NCBI GenBank assembly: GCA_934446065.1
Contig: CAKSDP010000009.1
Coordinates: 1-64,000 of the forward strand
Direction of reading: 5' to 3'
DNA: 64,000 nucleotides
Origin: an uncultured Eubacteriales bacterium
GTDB taxonomy: Bacteria; Bacillota; Clostridia; Oscillospirales; CAG-272
Shown here: positions 1-9,101 of the stretch, piece by piece
Position numbering within the stretch: position 1 is the first letter of the stretch
How the letters are laid out: each line of letters starts with the position of its first letter
Notes under the pieces: model-generated
Databases searched by the model: none
What the model was told of the DNA's origin: nothing
What the model saw: the letters and a program-made list of their open reading frames with translations, nothing else
Program-made: the position numbers and the translations under genes

Positions 1-79
1 TGACTTAACTGTAACACATTTGACTCTCATTTGCTATTCTTTTTTTGCGCTGTAACTTATCTATTGTAATCCTACAACC

Positions 80-120
80 CGCCCGAAACAAACACGCCCT
101 CGCATATTGACATTCGGGCG
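80..120. promoter_or_regulatory. 8-bp inverted repeat flanking the -35 box
   Basis: CGCCCGAA at 80-87 and its exact complement TTCGGGCG at 113-120 bracket the -35 element of the promoter at 107-135. The centres are 33 bp apart, about three helical turns. The repeat lies upstream of the predicted transcript, so a protein-binding site is more likely than an RNA hairpin. The regulator is unknown. Confidence 0.35.
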
Positions 121-135
121 AAAATATGGTATTCT
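107..135 (+). promoter_or_regulatory. Sigma-A-type promoter of the Na/Pi symporter gene
   Basis: TTGACA (107-112), 17-bp spacer, TATTCT (130-135). Transcription should start near 142, so the ATG at 144 would be almost leaderless; this favours the ATG at 177 as the real start. Confidence 0.7.
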
Positions 136-176
136 AAACTTGTATGGCATTTTTGACGGGAAGGGATGGCTCTTTA

Positions 177-1943
177 ATGGGTATTTCGAATATTATTGCC
201 TTGCTCAGCGGTGTTGCCTTGTTTTTATTCGGTATGCTTCTCATGGGCGACGGACTCAAAAGCGTCGCGGGAAACAAGCTTGAAATAATTCTCTACCGCC
301 TCACGAGCACGCCTCTGAAGGGCGTTCTGCTCGGGACGGGAGTTACCGCCGTTATTCAGTCGTCCTCCGCAACCTCGATCATGGTCGTCGGATTTGTCAA
401 CTCCGGAATGATGAAGGTGCGTCAGGCAATCGGTATCGTGCTCGGCGCGATCCTCGGCACAAGCGTCACCGGCTGGATCATATGTCTGTCGGGAGTTGAG
501 GGCGGCGGTGCAAGCTGGGTCACCCTGTTCTCAACGGCAACGCTTACCGGCGTGATCGCAGTAATCGGGATCATCCTCCGGATGTTCTGCAAAAACCGTA
601 CAAACAAGCACGTGGGCGACATTCTGCTCGGATTTGCGGTGCTCATGACCGGTATGACCGCGATGAGCGACGCCGTATCCCCCCTGCGCGACAGCCCCGT
701 ATTCATCGAATATCTCACGAAATTTTCCAACCCGTTCTTCGGCATCCTGCTCGGTATGCTCATCACGTGCATACTTCAGAGCGCGTCTGCGACAGTCGGT
801 ATTCTCCAGGCGCTCTCGATGACGGGAGCAATACGATTTGAGGTAGCCCTCCCCATTATCATGGGTATTGCGATAGGTGCGGCTGTGCCGGTGCTTCTTT
901 CGGCGCTCGGCTCCGGTGTGAACGGCAAACGCACAGCCTTTGTGTATCTGTTGATCGACGTTATCGGTGTCGTATTTTGGGGCATCGTGTTCTATACCGT
1001 GCACGCAATCGTCGGCTTCGAGTTCATGTCAAACATCATGGACATGGCATCGATCGCGCTGATGAACACGCTGTTCAGGCTTGCGACGGTTGTGCTTCTG
1101 ACGCCGTTTATCGGACTGCTTGAGAAGATCGTGACACTCCTCTTCCCTCAGAATCCCGAGGACGAGGAGGATACGGCTGACATCGACCGTCTTGAGGAGC
1201 GTTTCATAACGCACCCCGCGATCGCGCTTGAACAGAGCCGCGAGGCAGTATGTTCGATGGCGCGCAAGGCACGCAAGAACCTCGGACGCTCGTTTGCTCT
1301 GATGAACGACTACTCGGACGAGCTTTACAACCGTATTCAGAACAAAGAGGAAGTTATCGACCGTTACGAGGACAAGCTCGGGACGTATCTTGTAAAGCTG
1401 ACCGGAATCGAGATGACCGGCGATCAGACCCGCGAAATATCGAAATTCCTGCACACGATCGGAGATTTCGAGCGGATCGGCGACCACGCTGTCAACATTT
1501 CAAACGTAGCAAAGGAAGTGAACGAAAAGCATCTTTCGTTCTCGGGAGATGCGCTTCACGATCTCAACACTCTCGTCTCCGCCGTATCGGAGATCGTCGT
1601 TTTGACGACCGACGCATTCACAAACAACGATCTTGTTATGGCGTCAAAGGTGGAGCCGCTTGAGGAGGTCATCGACAATCTGTGCGACGAGATCAAGATC
1701 CGCCACGTAAAGCGCGTCTGCTCCGGTGAATGCACCCTTGAGCTTGGGTTTGTTTTCAATGATCTTCTGACGAACTACGAGCGAATTGCCGATCACTGCT
1801 CCAACATTGCGGTTGCGATGATCGAGCTTAGCCGCGATGTCTTTGACATTCACGCATATCTGAACGATCTGAAGAAAAACAACAGCGAAGGCTTCAAGGA
1901 AGCGTACAGCGAGTTTGACCGCCGCTTCGACCTTGACACCTGA
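177..1943 (+). CDS. Na+/phosphate cotransporter with C-terminal PhoU domain
   Basis: Membrane Na+-coupled phosphate (or related anion) symporter of the NptA/PNaS family fused to a cytoplasmic PhoU-like domain, 588 aa. The N-terminal half is hydrophobic and carries the two family repeats, each with a QS[SA]SAT signature (QSSSATS near residue 60 and QSASAT near residue 205). From about residue 345 the chain becomes soluble, helical and PhoU-like, with paired E/DRIGDH and ERIADH motifs typical of metal-binding PhoU repeats. I chose ATG 177 because GGGAAGGGA lies about 10 nt upstream; ATG 144 sits at the predicted transcription start and would add 11 residues. It is monocistronic, with its own promoter and a terminator at 1970. 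Family known; anion specificity inferred. Confidence 0.9.
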   Translation: MGISNIIALLSGVALFLFGMLLMGDGLKSVAGNKLEIILYRLTSTPLKGVLLGTGVTAVIQSSSATSIMVVGFVNSGMMKVRQAIGIVLGAILGTSVTGWIICLSGVEGGGASWVTLFSTATLTGVIAVIGIILRMFCKNRTNKHVGDILLGFAVLMTGMTAMSDAVSPLRDSPVFIEYLTKFSNPFFGILLGMLITCILQSASATVGILQALSMTGAIRFEVALPIIMGIAIGAAVPVLLSALGSGVNGKRTAFVYLLIDVIGVVFWGIVFYTVHAIVGFEFMSNIMDMASIALMNTLFRLATVVLLTPFIGLLEKIVTLLFPQNPEDEEDTADIDRLEERFITHPAIALEQSREAVCSMARKARKNLGRSFALMNDYSDELYNRIQNKEEVIDRYEDKLGTYLVKLTGIEMTGDQTREISKFLHTIGDFERIGDHAVNISNVAKEVNEKHLSFSGDALHDLNTLVSAVSEIVVLTTDAFTNNDLVMASKVEPLEEVIDNLCDEIKIRHVKRVCSGECTLELGFVFNDLLTNYERIADHCSNIAVAMIELSRDVFDIHAYLNDLKKNNSEGFKEAYSEFDRRFDLDT

Positions 1944-1969
1944 AAATAAAATAGCCGCAACAGAAAAAC

Positions 1970-2003
1970 GAGTGCAAACGGATGATCCGATGCACTCATT
2001 TTT
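1970..2003. terminator. Bidirectional terminator between convergent genes
   Basis: GAGTGCA (1970-1976) pairs with TGCACTC (1991-1997), with an inner CGGA/TCCG helix. ATTTTTATTTATT follows on the plus strand and GTTTTTC on the minus strand, so it can end both the symporter gene and wecB. Confidence 0.8.
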
Positions 2004-2013
2004 ATTTATTCGT

Positions 2014-3108
2014 TTATTCCTCTTCGAGGATGTCGGCGATTCTCGTACAAGCGAGGCCGTCGCCGTAGGGATTGCTTGCGTGAGCCATTGCGTTGTACGC
2101 ATCGGGATCGTCAAGCAGCCTCTTGAAATTCTCGTATATAACCGTCTCGTCGGTACCGACAAGCTTCAGCGTACCAGCCTCGATTCCCTCGGGGCGCTCC
2201 GTTGTATCGCGCATCACAAGCACAGGCTTGCCGAGCGACGGCGCCTCCTCCTGGATCCCGCCGGAATCGGTGAGGATCATATAGCTGCGCGCCATGAAGT
2301 TGTGGAAATCGAGCACCTCGAGCGGCTCGATTATTCTTATGCGGTCAAAGTCGCCGAGCTCCTCATTTGCCGCCGCACGCACCACGGGATTCATGTGGAT
2401 CGGATAGAGCGCCTTTACATCCGGGTGCTCCTCCATCACGCGCCTGATAGCGCGGAACATATGGTGCATCGGCTCGCCGAGATTTTCGCGGCGGTGAGCT
2501 GTGATAAGGATAAGCCTTGACCCGGCTGCCCAATCAAGCTCGGGATGCGAATACTCGTCGCGCACGGTAGTTTTTAGCGCATCTATCGCGGTATTTCCGG
2601 TAATATAGATCGTTGAAGGATCCTTGCCCTCGCGCACGAGATTCTCGCTTGAACGCTTCGTAGGAGCGAAATTATAGCGGGCAATAATTCCGACCGCCTG
2701 ACGGTTGAACTCCTCCGGATACGGCGAATAGATGTCGTATGTGCGAAGTCCCGCTTCGACGTGTCCGACGGGGATCTGAAGATAGAAGCAGGCGAGCGCC
2801 GTCACGAATGTGGTTGACGTATCGCCGTGGACAAGAACCACGTCGGGGCGCACTTCCTCAAGAACGGATTTGATCGACGCGAGAATATTTGTTGTGATAT
2901 CAAAAAGCGTCTGCCCCTGCTTCATTATTGAGAGGTCGTAGTCCGGGACGACAGAAAATGCGTCGAGCACCTGATCGAGCATCTGACGGTGCTGACCGGT
3001 GACGCACACGACCGTGTTTATACTGTCGCGGCGCTTCAGCTCATTCACGAGCGGACACATTTTGATCGCCTCGGGGCGTGTTCCGAACACAAGCATTACT
3101 GTTTTCAT
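2014..3108 (-). CDS. wecB: UDP-N-acetylglucosamine 2-epimerase (non-hydrolysing)
   Basis: Interconverts UDP-GlcNAc and UDP-ManNAc in the cytoplasm, supplying ManNAc for wall teichoic acid or other surface polysaccharide. 364 aa, the usual family length. Seen: N-terminal FGTRPEAIKM, GHVEAGLRT in the middle, and LTDSGGIQEEA in the C-terminal UDP-binding half, all family signatures. The start at 3108 (MKTVMLVFGTRPE) is preceded by AAAGGTGAC; a longer frame to 3174 would add 22 unconserved residues. It follows ftsZ on the same strand, but a terminator-like hairpin (3152-3181) separates them. I saw no clear promoter of its own, so read-through from ftsZ is possible. No other polysaccharide genes are adjacent. 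Confidence 0.95.
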   Translation of the reverse strand: MKTVMLVFGTRPEAIKMCPLVNELKRRDSINTVVCVTGQHRQMLDQVLDAFSVVPDYDLSIMKQGQTLFDITTNILASIKSVLEEVRPDVVLVHGDTSTTFVTALACFYLQIPVGHVEAGLRTYDIYSPYPEEFNRQAVGIIARYNFAPTKRSSENLVREGKDPSTIYITGNTAIDALKTTVRDEYSHPELDWAAGSRLILITAHRRENLGEPMHHMFRAIRRVMEEHPDVKALYPIHMNPVVRAAANEELGDFDRIRIIEPLEVLDFHNFMARSYMILTDSGGIQEEAPSLGKPVLVMRDTTERPEGIEAGTLKLVGTDETVIYENFKRLLDDPDAYNAMAHASNPYGDGLACTRIADILEEE

Positions 3109-3145
3109 AAGTTTGTCACCTTTCAAATCGGGCTGCCGCAAGCCA

Positions 3146-3181
3146 AAAGAAAGGAGCCGGATCATATCTGACACGGCTCCT
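3146..3181 (-). terminator. Terminator after ftsZ
   Basis: On the minus strand AGGAGCCG (3181-3174) pairs with CGGCTCCT (3159-3152) and is followed by TTCTTTT. It lies between ftsZ and wecB. Confidence 0.65.
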
Positions 3182-3212
3182 CATGGTTCAAAGCAATAAT
3201 CCCGGCCTTAAA

Positions 3213-4349
3213 TCAGAGACTTCCTTCGTCTTTCTTGTTTTTGCGGAGCATCTCGACGATCTCGCCGAAATCGTCATCGGAAACCGACGAAGGCTCAACC
3301 ACGGGCATCTCACCCTCGCTCTCGCGGTTCAGCGCAGCCTCAGCCTCAAGCTGAGCCTTTGCGACTGTCTCGGAATCGTTTGCAGCCGTGCCGTCCTTGT
3401 TGAATCCGGTAGCGATGACCGTGACCTTGATCTTGTCGTCGTACTCGCTGTCGAAAGCAACACCGAAGATGATCGTTGCGTCGGGAGCTGCCTCCTGTCT
3501 TATCATCTCGGTTGCGGTATCGACCTCTTCAAGTCCGATATCGGGAGAAGCGGTGATGTTTATGAGAATTCCGTTTGCACCGCTGATAGAGGTCTCAAGA
3601 AGCGGGCTGGAGATCGCAGCCTTTGCAGCGACCTGAGCCTTGTCCTTGCCTGTTCCCTCGCCGACGCCCATGTGAGCGTAGCCGGCGTTCTTCATCACGG
3701 ACGTTACATCCGCAAAGTCAAGGTTGATAAATCCGGGAACGTTTATAAGCTCGGAGATACTCTGCACACCGTGACGAAGCACGTCATCGGCAGCCTCAAA
3801 AGCATTCATAAGAGTGATCCGTGTCTCAGAGATCTGCTTCAGTCTCTCATTCGGAATAATGACAAGCGAATCGACAAACTGGCTCAGCTTCTCGATACCT
3901 GCCTCGGCGAGAGCCATACGGCGCTTGCCCTCAAACTCAAAGGGCTTTGTCACGATACCGACGGTAAGGACGCCCATCTCCTGTGCGATCTTTGCAACAA
4001 CGGGAGCAGCTCCGGTTCCGGTACCGCCGCCCATTCCTGCGGTGACGAACACCATATCGGCGCCTGCAAGAGAATTGCGAAGCTCCTCGATGCTCTCCTC
4101 GGCAGCTCTGCCGCCGATCTCAGGGTTCGAGCCGGCGCCGTGTCCCTTGGTGATCTTCTCACCGATCGGGATCTTGTGAGTCGCCTCGGAATGCAGGAGC
4201 ACCTGCTTGTCCGTATTGACCGCAATAAAATCAACCCCGCGGATATTTGCGGAGATCATTCTGTTGACAGCATTGTTTCCGCCGCCGCCGACGCCAACAA
4301 CTTTTATATTTACACCACTCTCATAGTTATCATCGGGTTCAAATGGCAT
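3213..4349 (-). CDS. ftsZ: Cell division protein FtsZ
   Basis: Tubulin-like GTPase that polymerises into the division ring. 378 aa. Seen: N-terminal GVGGGGNNAVNRM nucleotide-binding loop, tubulin signature GGTGTGAAPV near residue 108, and NLDFADV (T7 catalytic loop) near residue 206. An acidic variable linker then leads to a C-terminal peptide (FGEIVEMLRKNKK) in the position of the usual FtsA/SepF-binding tail. I chose ATG 4349 (MPFEPDD) because GGAGG lies 8 nt upstream; an in-frame ATG at 4373 lacks a ribosome site. It has its own promoter in the 235-bp gap after ftsQ, so it can be expressed apart from the rest of the dcw cluster. No ftsA precedes it. Confidence 0.97.
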   Translation of the reverse strand: MPFEPDDNYESGVNIKVVGVGGGGNNAVNRMISANIRGVDFIAVNTDKQVLLHSEATHKIPIGEKITKGHGAGSNPEIGGRAAEESIEELRNSLAGADMVFVTAGMGGGTGTGAAPVVAKIAQEMGVLTVGIVTKPFEFEGKRRMALAEAGIEKLSQFVDSLVIIPNERLKQISETRITLMNAFEAADDVLRHGVQSISELINVPGFINLDFADVTSVMKNAGYAHMGVGEGTGKDKAQVAAKAAISSPLLETSISGANGILINITASPDIGLEEVDTATEMIRQEAAPDATIIFGVAFDSEYDDKIKVTVIATGFNKDGTAANDSETVAKAQLEAEAALNRESEGEMPVVEPSSVSDDDFGEIVEMLRKNKKDEGSL

Positions 4350-4426
4350 TTTAACATCCTCCGTTATTTTCAAAATTTATGGATCACGTTTATCCGCCGC
4401 CGAATACGGCGTTTGCCTTATACTAT

Positions 4427-4455
4427 ATAATACAATGATTTGCGGATTTTTGCAA
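4427..4455 (-). promoter_or_regulatory. Promoter of ftsZ
   Basis: On the minus strand TTGCAA (4455-4450), 17-bp spacer, TATTAT (4432-4427), about 75 nt upstream of the ftsZ start. The 4350-4584 gap is otherwise AT-rich, with a small AGGCG/CGCCT hairpin just past the ftsQ stop. Confidence 0.65.
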
Positions 4456-4584
4456 TACGTTTTTCAAATATTTTTCCTATTTTTTAATATATAGCGGTTT
4501 TTTATTCCGCTGTTTTTCTATAATATTCCAGTTTTGTTTTATCAAGGGGATTTCTGCGTTTGACTAAATTTGTTAGGCGCTCGC

Positions 4585-5487
4585 CTATTTTATAATCGTC
4601 AGCTTGTTGTCAACTACCACAGACGTCTTGCTCAGGTTTGAAAGGTCGATCCGCGCCTTATTATTGTGTGTGAACATCTCGTCCTCGAGCACCGCTGCGG
4701 CAATGCGCAGCTTCGCGTCAACGTCTCTGTAATCACCGAACGACATCACGTATTTCCCGTCGCATATCATTGACAGATTATAGTAATCCGCGAGGTCAAT
4801 GCGGTCGATCCGCGCCGCAAGAGAGGACGCCCGAACGCTTTTCGTCACCGACAGGATCTGGTCAAGGTACAACGGATCGCGGAACACCGGAACCTGCCCT
4901 GACTCCGACTGTGCCACCGGCGGCAGCACGAGATGAGTGAGCGTCTCGCACTCCTCGGCTGTTCCCTCTCCGAGCACGCGCATCGTTTCGGAGAACAGAT
5001 ATATTTTGCCGTATATTCCGGAATAATATACCGGTTCTTCATATTTTACGATCAGCGTTACGCTGTCCGGGATATGCCTGTCCACCTTCAGCGAAGCGAT
5101 ACGCGGGAGCGATAGGATCGCGTTTCTCTCCGCGCGGGATGCGCTGAACGAAAAAAGCCCGCCGCCGTACCGTATTCCCGCCGCATCGGCAAGCTCGTCC
5201 GCGGTATAGGGGCAGTCCCCGTCGATCTTCACCGCATTTATTCTGAACAGAAGCTTATAGCCGAGAAAGACGACGCCGAGCGTCAGCGCGAAAAGGATCA
5301 GCGTTACCGCACCGGTGCGAACGAGTCCGCGCCTTTTCCGCCGCGCCTTCATCCGCTCGTAGGCATCTACCCGCTCCGCCGCTTTCTCAAGCTCGGATAT
5401 TTCTTTATCCGACTGCTCCTTGTAGATATCGTCTACAAGCGATCTTTTATCATATTTTCCGCGCGTATTCTTATCAAAAAGTGACAT
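4585..5487 (-). CDS. ftsQ: Cell division protein FtsQ/DivIB
   Basis: Single-pass divisome protein that scaffolds septal wall synthesis with FtsL and FtsB/DivIC. 300 aa. Layout: charged, partly coiled cytoplasmic tail (1-53), one membrane helix (about 54-80), a POTRA domain starting at INAVKIDGDCPYTADEL, then the FtsQ/DivIB beta domain to the C-terminus. Sequence identity in this family is low, so the call rests on architecture plus position between murG and ftsZ. The ATG at 5487 gives a plausible tail; the upstream AAAGG is rather distant. Part of the dcw operon, 38 bp after murG. Confidence 0.85.
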   Translation of the reverse strand: MSLFDKNTRGKYDKRSLVDDIYKEQSDKEISELEKAAERVDAYERMKARRKRRGLVRTGAVTLILFALTLGVVFLGYKLLFRINAVKIDGDCPYTADELADAAGIRYGGGLFSFSASRAERNAILSLPRIASLKVDRHIPDSVTLIVKYEEPVYYSGIYGKIYLFSETMRVLGEGTAEECETLTHLVLPPVAQSESGQVPVFRDPLYLDQILSVTKSVRASSLAARIDRIDLADYYNLSMICDGKYVMSFGDYRDVDAKLRIAAAVLEDEMFTHNNKARIDLSNLSKTSVVVDNKLTIIK

Positions 5488-5525
5488 AGTGTTTCACGCG
5501 CCTTTCTGAAAATATTTTAGTCTTC

Positions 5526-6680
5526 TTAACCCCGACCGAATTTCTTCACATTGCCGTCCGGCTTTTTCTCGATGAGGCGTTTCATATCCTTGTAGATCAG
5601 CTCTCCCGCATCCTTAACGGCAAATTTTCTTATATTGCGGCTCATGGTCTCGCGTCTGTCGTCGCCGTCGGGCGAAAGCAACTCCGCCGCAACGCCCGCG
5701 AGAGGTCTGGCATCAAGTCCGCTCTCCTCGATCAGCTCCGCCGCGCCTGCGTCGCGCAGAACATCGGCGTTCTTGTACTGATGGTTGTTTGTAACGTTCG
5801 GCGATGGTATGAATACCACGCACTTGCCGCTCATCGCAAGCTCCGACACCGTTATTGCGCCGGCGCGGCAGATCACAAGGTCAGCCGCCGCCATAAGCTC
5901 GGGCATATTGTAGATATACTCACTCATGCGGATGTTCTCGCATCCTTCAAGTCCGCGCGCGCGGAATCCCTCGGCTGCCGCATCCTTCTCGATCGCCCCG
6001 GTCGCATGAATGTGGTATACGTCGTCCCGCTTCGCCGTAAAATCGCGCATCATGTCGAGGACAGCCTCGTTCACCATCTCGGCACCGAGGCTTCCGCCAA
6101 ACGAAAGAACGACGTACTTGTATTTATCAGGTATTCCGGCGCGGCGGCGTCCCTCCTCCCTGCTCATTCCGGAAAAACCGGAACGCAGGGGGTTCCCGAC
6201 GCGGTACAGCTTCGATTTATCGCTGAAATACTCGGCGCTCTCCTCGAAGTTTATATAGATCCTGTCTACAAACGGCGCAAGCATCTTCACGGCTGCTCCC
6301 GGAACGGCGTTCGACTCGTGCAGAGCCGTGGGAATGCCCATTTCGGACGCCGCTTTTATCATAGGCCAGCAAACGTAGCCGCCTGTGCCTACGACTATAT
6401 CCGGCTTCAGTTCGCGCAGGAGCTTGCGCGCCTTCATCGGTGAGGTCACGGTAAGGTAAAGGGTCTTAATATTTGAAAGAGTCAGCTTGCGCTTCAGCCC
6501 CTGTATATCGACGTGATATATCGGATATCCCGCGTCGGATGTGAGCTTGTTCTCGATTCCGCGCGGTGTACCGACAAAGCTTATCTCGGAGGACGGCTCG
6601 TGCCGCTTCACCGTATCGGCGATCGCTATCGCGGGATTGACGTGACCGCCCGTACCGCCGCCTGTAAGTACAATTTTCAT
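5526..6680 (-). CDS. murG: MurG: undecaprenyl-PP-MurNAc-pentapeptide GlcNAc transferase
   Basis: Adds GlcNAc to lipid I to make lipid II on the inner face of the membrane. 384 aa, slightly longer than usual because of a Lys/Gly-rich C-terminal end. Seen: GGGTGGHVNPA glycine loop at residues 7-17, HESNAVPG, and the C-terminal UDP-GlcNAc-binding segment CRAGAITVSEL followed by NHQYKNA, all characteristic. It lies between ftsW and ftsQ on the minus strand; GAAAGGA precedes the ATG. murC, often next to murG, is missing here. Confidence 0.96.
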   Translation of the reverse strand: MKIVLTGGGTGGHVNPAIAIADTVKRHEPSSEISFVGTPRGIENKLTSDAGYPIYHVDIQGLKRKLTLSNIKTLYLTVTSPMKARKLLRELKPDIVVGTGGYVCWPMIKAASEMGIPTALHESNAVPGAAVKMLAPFVDRIYINFEESAEYFSDKSKLYRVGNPLRSGFSGMSREEGRRRAGIPDKYKYVVLSFGGSLGAEMVNEAVLDMMRDFTAKRDDVYHIHATGAIEKDAAAEGFRARGLEGCENIRMSEYIYNMPELMAAADLVICRAGAITVSELAMSGKCVVFIPSPNVTNNHQYKNADVLRDAGAAELIEESGLDARPLAGVAAELLSPDGDDRRETMSRNIRKFAVKDAGELIYKDMKRLIEKKPDGNVKKFGRG

Positions 6681-6706
6681 TCAGAGTATATCCTTTCTTC
6701 CGGCTG

Positions 6707-8035
6707 CTATCTTCGCTGATACGAATGCCGTGACACCGACAGTATTACGCCCATCTCGAGCATCAGTATAACGAGCGAGCTGCCTCCGTATGAGAAGAAC
6801 GGCAGTGATATTCCCGTGTTCGGCAGAACGTCGGTGACGACGCCGATGTTGAGGAATGCCTGAAGTCCGACCTTGGTGACAAGTCCGAACACAACAAGCG
6901 CACTGAAAGTATCGGGCGCGTGCATTGCTATGACGTAGCCGCGCCAGATAAACGCGAGGAACAGCGCAATAACGATCAGCGCACCGACGAATCCCATCTC
7001 CTCGCACCATATCGTAAATATAAAGTCGTTCTGTGCCTCGGAGACGTAGCTGAATTTCTGCTGGCTGCCGCCGAGCCCCTTTCCGAGAAAGCCGCCGGAG
7101 CCGATAGCGTATATTCCCTGCGTCGTCTGCCACTTGTCGGACAGCACATCCGCATTATCATCGGTGAACGTCAGCAGTCGGCGCAGCGCATACGGGTTCT
7201 TGATGACGAACAGCGCCACAGCGCCCGTTCCGGCGATCGCACTCACGAGTATTGTGTACCCGAGGTGCGCTCCGCCGATAAACAGGAGCGACACGCCGAG
7301 CATTCCGAGTATGAGCGTACCGGACAGGTGCTTCTCGATTATGACAAGTCCGCAGGCAATTCCGATTATCGCAAACGGCACAACGACACCGCGCATTATG
7401 TACTCGTGCCTGTCGCGCCTGCCGATAACCTTATCACGGTACCTGTCGAGATACCACGCAAGCATCAGGACGAGCGCCGGTTTCATCGCCTCCGACGGCT
7501 GAAACGTAAACGTACCGACTCCGATCCACCGCCTTGCTTCATCTCGCTCGATCCCGAGCGGGGTGAACACAAGCAGAAGAAGGACTATCGCCACGCAGAA
7601 CGCGGGAATCGCAAGTCTGCGGTACCAATCGTACGGCAGAAGGCTGCACCCGAACATTCCGACAAGCCCCACCGCCATGTAGACGAACTGCCTTTTCACG
7701 TAGTAGAGGCTGTCGCCCTCCTTCGCAAGCGCGGAGGGATAGCTCGCGCTGAACACCATTACGGTGCCAAGGCAAAGAAGTATCAGGACAAGCGTAAGGA
7801 ATATACGATCCGGGCTGCCCTTGACGCGAACAACTCCGCGATTCCATTCCGCTTCCTCCCGCGCAAGGCGCTGCGCACGCACCTCCTCGCTCTCCCGCTT
7901 ATCGGGAAGATTCTCCGTGCGTCTGAGCGCTCTGCCCGATGTGGTAATACCGGCGGCACGCCTGACATGGACCTCGTTTTGCGGCTTCTGTCCGTTGCGC
8001 GGATCACGCTGGTTATTTTCGCTCTGCCCGCTCAT
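6707..8035 (-). CDS. ftsW: FtsW, SEDS peptidoglycan glycosyltransferase
   Basis: Polytopic SEDS-family glycosyltransferase that polymerises lipid II at the septum with its partner class B PBP. 442 aa. Residues 1-75 are a charged cytoplasmic tail (rich in R, E, N), then about ten membrane helices. Seen: MVFSASYPSAL, ARRWIGVG...FQPSEAMKPALV, the QNDFIFTIWCEEMGF segment, and LPNTGISLPFFSYGGSS near the C-terminus; the last two are diagnostic. GGAGG precedes the ATG. It directly follows mraY; the murD that usually sits between them is absent. Its likely partner is the PASTA-PBP at 12130-14502. Confidence 0.95.
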   Translation of the reverse strand: MSGQSENNQRDPRNGQKPQNEVHVRRAAGITTSGRALRRTENLPDKRESEEVRAQRLAREEAEWNRGVVRVKGSPDRIFLTLVLILLCLGTVMVFSASYPSALAKEGDSLYYVKRQFVYMAVGLVGMFGCSLLPYDWYRRLAIPAFCVAIVLLLLVFTPLGIERDEARRWIGVGTFTFQPSEAMKPALVLMLAWYLDRYRDKVIGRRDRHEYIMRGVVVPFAIIGIACGLVIIEKHLSGTLILGMLGVSLLFIGGAHLGYTILVSAIAGTGAVALFVIKNPYALRRLLTFTDDNADVLSDKWQTTQGIYAIGSGGFLGKGLGGSQQKFSYVSEAQNDFIFTIWCEEMGFVGALIVIALFLAFIWRGYVIAMHAPDTFSALVVFGLVTKVGLQAFLNIGVVTDVLPNTGISLPFFSYGGSSLVILMLEMGVILSVSRHSYQRR

Positions 8036-8072
8036 AGGCGCACCTCCGTTTCATATGTGTTTATAACCTTTA

Positions 8073-9077
8073 TTATCTTATCCCGAACCACGCGACAGCA
8101 CAGAACACGGCTGTCACTGCGGAGAAGACTGCGACGATCTTCACCTCGCTCCATCCCTTTTTCTCAAAGTGGTGGTGTATCGGGCTCATGAGGAAAAGTC
8201 TTTTTCCGCCGGTGAGCTTGAAATATCCCACCTGGAGGATGACGGACACGCTCTCCGCGACATATACGATCCCGCAGACAAGAACGATGAGCGGTGAGGA
8301 GGTCAGAAACGCTCCGCCGACCACAAGTCCGCCGAGGAACAGCGATCCTGTATCGCCCATAAATACCCGCGCGGGGTAGAAATTGTACACAAGGAATCCT
8401 GCCGTGCTTCCGATGAGGAGCGCTGCGACAGCCGAAAGCTCAGTCCCCACGACCATATCGGACACGGCGGCGACTGCGGCATAGAATATGCCGACGACGA
8501 GCGTCACGCCGGACGCAAGTCCGTCGATGCCGTCGGTGAGGTTCACGCTGTTCACGATTCCCGTGAGCAGCAAAAGGCATATCACGTAGTAGAATATCCC
8601 GAGATCCACGCTGACCCCGGCAAAGGGAATATTCATCTCCGTTGTGACAAGGCCGGCACGGACAAGAGTGAAGAGATACGCACCTGCGGCAACAAGCTGA
8701 AGAAGATATTTCTGCGGAGGAGTCAGTCCCTCGTTCTCTTTTTTCGTGAATTTCGCAAGGTCATCCGCAACGCCTATAAGACCGCACACCAACGCAAACA
8801 GCAGGGTCGCGATAAACCCTGCGGCAGACGCGGTGCCGCTCTTCGTGATGATATACGCCGCAACTCCCGCGCCGCATATTACCGATGCCGCAATAAAGGC
8901 GATGCCGCCCATCGTGGGGGTGCCCTCCTTGTTCTTGTGCCATCTCGGACCTATTTCAAGGATGTGCTGCCCCATCTTCTTTCCCTTCAGGAACGGGATC
9001 AGTTTTCTCGACGAGAGCACAGTCAGAACAAAGGTGAGGATCGCGGTAAGTGAAAACAGAATTATCGTGTCGGTCAT
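8073..9077 (-). CDS. mraY: MraY: phospho-MurNAc-pentapeptide transferase
   Basis: Integral membrane enzyme that transfers phospho-MurNAc-pentapeptide to undecaprenyl phosphate, giving lipid I. 334 aa with about ten membrane helices. Seen: GTPTMGGIAF, the Asp pair in GVADDLAKF, NLTDGIDGLASG, FMGDTGSLFLGG, and the histidine-rich MSPIHHHFEKKGW loop, which together are unique to MraY. GGAG lies 6 nt before the ATG. It sits 24 bp downstream of murF in the dcw operon. Confidence 0.97.
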   Translation of the reverse strand: MTDTIILFSLTAILTFVLTVLSSRKLIPFLKGKKMGQHILEIGPRWHKNKEGTPTMGGIAFIAASVICGAGVAAYIITKSGTASAAGFIATLLFALVCGLIGVADDLAKFTKKENEGLTPPQKYLLQLVAAGAYLFTLVRAGLVTTEMNIPFAGVSVDLGIFYYVICLLLLTGIVNSVNLTDGIDGLASGVTLVVGIFYAAVAAVSDMVVGTELSAVAALLIGSTAGFLVYNFYPARVFMGDTGSLFLGGLVVGGAFLTSSPLIVLVCGIVYVAESVSVILQVGYFKLTGGKRLFLMSPIHHHFEKKGWSEVKIVAVFSAVTAVFCAVAWFGIR

Positions 9078-9101
9078 AGACTACTCCGTGAGAATTATTA
9101 A

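Noticed and set aside
3183..4430. Long plus-strand open frame opposite ftsZ
   Set aside because: It mirrors the codon structure of ftsZ, has no ribosome site and no recognisable protein features.
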